Assembly (NCBI GenBank): GCA_031273445.1
Contig: JAISRV010000412.1
Coordinates: 1-6,488 of the forward strand
Origin: Candidatus Adiutrix sp.
Lineage (GTDB): Bacteria > Desulfobacterota > Desulfarculia > Adiutricales > Adiutricaceae
Direction of reading: 5' to 3'
Length of the DNA stretch: 6,488 bases
Shown: positions 5,623-6,488 of the stretch, one piece after another
Position numbering within the stretch: position 1 is the stretch's first letter
Layout: each line of letters opens with the position of its first letter
Program-made: the position numbers and the translations under genes
The notes under the pieces: model-generated
Seen by the model: only the letters and a program-made list of their open reading frames with translations
What the model was told of the DNA's origin: nothing
The model's database searches: none

Positions 5623-6488
5623 ATGAGCTTACCTATGAACAGAAGGTTTTTTTTGATCATTGTCGGCTTATTGTTTTTTTTGACCTGCTTTCCGGCTTGG
5701 GCCGCCCAAACCACGGTCGTCACTCCGCTTGGTCAGGTAATAGGCCTTGAGAGCGACGGAATACGTGTTTTCAAGGGTATCCCTTACGCCAAGCCGCCCA
5801 CGGGCGAATTGAGGTTCGCGCCTCCGCAGGATGCGGAACCATGGCCGACGCCTCTGAATGCGGAGAATTACGGACCCAGAGCGGTTCAGATCAGCGCGCC
5901 GGGCGGCCCGCCCATGTCGGAAGACTGCCTTACGCTGAATATCTGGGCCCCGGCCAATACCAAGGCCCTTCTGCCCGTGTATGTGTATATTCATGGCGGC
6001 GGATACGCCGTCGGCGCGGGTTCCGACGCCAGCTACGACGGCGCTTCATTTGCTAAAAACGGCATCGTGTCCATAACCATCAACTATCGACTTAATGTCC
6101 TGGGCTTTTTCGCCAGCCGGACGACTTTCGATCAATACGGCGCCACTGGAAACTGGGGGCACCTGGATCAGATCAAAGCTTTGGAGTGGATTCAGAAAAA
6201 TATCGCCGCCTTTGGCGGAGACCCTGACAATGTGACCATAGGCGGGGAGTCGGCCGGCAGCATGAGCGTCTCGGCTTTGATTCTGAGCCCGTTGGCCAAG
6301 GGGCTTTTCCAGGGCGCCATTCTTGAAAGCGGCACTATGTTAGGCGTCCCCCAAGGCTCCTACTACGCAAAGGGCGATTTAAAGCGCAGCATTGATTTGA
6401 GCCGAATCCTGGCCTTGATGTTCAACGCTGAAGACAACGCGGAGGGGCTGGCCAAACTGAGGCGGGCGGAGGCCGCGGCGCTGGCCCA
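5623..6488 (+). CDS. Exported type-B carboxylesterase (COesterase family), C-terminus cut by right edge
   Basis: 288 codons are visible of a family usually near 500 residues. The N-terminus is a signal peptide: MNRR, a hydrophobic run (about 9-24) and a likely cleavage after AWA (A27), so the enzyme should be periplasmic or secreted. Family landmarks follow in order: FKGIPYAKPPTGELRF (50-65), SEDCLTLNIW (99-108), the oxyanion-hole HGGG (124-127), NYRLNVLGFF (154-163), GNWGHLDQ (176-183), and the nucleophile elbow GESAGS with S210. The catalytic acid and His lie beyond the window. It should hydrolyse carboxylic esters as an alpha/beta-hydrolase, but the substrate cannot be told. The start at 5623 has GAGG 7 nt upstream; an in-frame ATG at 5635 is a less likely alternative. 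The upstream region contains the alternating GC palindrome and no strong promoter. Nothing links it functionally to the kinase. Confidence 0.95.
   Translation, partial: MSLPMNRRFFLIIVGLLFFLTCFPAWAAQTTVVTPLGQVIGLESDGIRVFKGIPYAKPPTGELRFAPPQDAEPWPTPLNAENYGPRAVQISAPGGPPMSEDCLTLNIWAPANTKALLPVYVYIHGGGYAVGAGSDASYDGASFAKNGIVSITINYRLNVLGFFASRTTFDQYGATGNWGHLDQIKALEWIQKNIAAFGGDPDNVTIGGESAGSMSVSALILSPLAKGLFQGAILESGTMLGVPQGSYYAKGDLKRSIDLSRILALMFNAEDNAEGLAKLRRAEAAALA

Overview
The window reads as a piece of a moderately GC-rich bacterial chromosome, most likely a sulfate-reducer-like Desulfobacterota (Desulfovibrio relatives). This is inferred from the general look of the ThrRS protein, the hybrid kinase and codon choice; no database search was possible. 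Two genes run off the edges: thrS at the left and a carboxylesterase at the right.

Left block (1-2078, minus strand): thrS lacks only about its last 50 codons. Its roughly 150-nt leader holds a compact intrinsic terminator plus two upstream segments that could pair with and around it, which is the arrangement of a transcription attenuator. Upstream lies a complete tRNA-Val(GAC) gene with its own intrinsic terminator, so tRNA and thrS look like separate transcription units.

Centre (2079-5090): an AT-rich intergenic stretch holds a small, internally deleted insertion-sequence relic with inverted ends and a broken transposase core. Just beyond its right end is a near-consensus sigma70 promoter. 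This probably drives an 807-residue soluble hybrid sensor histidine kinase (PAS-like, GAF, PAS, HisKA, HATPase, receiver). The kinase has no Hpt domain and no partner regulator in the window, so it must pass phosphate to a protein encoded elsewhere.

Right block (5091-6488): an AT-rich spacer with a 12-bp inverted repeat leads to a second transposase relic (ISAs1-like), in which the N-terminal start and C-terminal end are fused in frame with the middle missing. A 20-nt alternating purine-pyrimidine palindrome then precedes an exported type-B carboxylesterase, which is cut by the right edge.

The kinase is therefore bracketed by two decayed mobile elements, suggesting an accessory insertion beside the tRNA-Val/thrS housekeeping locus. 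I see no clearly new multi-gene system. The most interesting candidate is the thrS leader, followed by the IS-adjacent promoter of the kinase.
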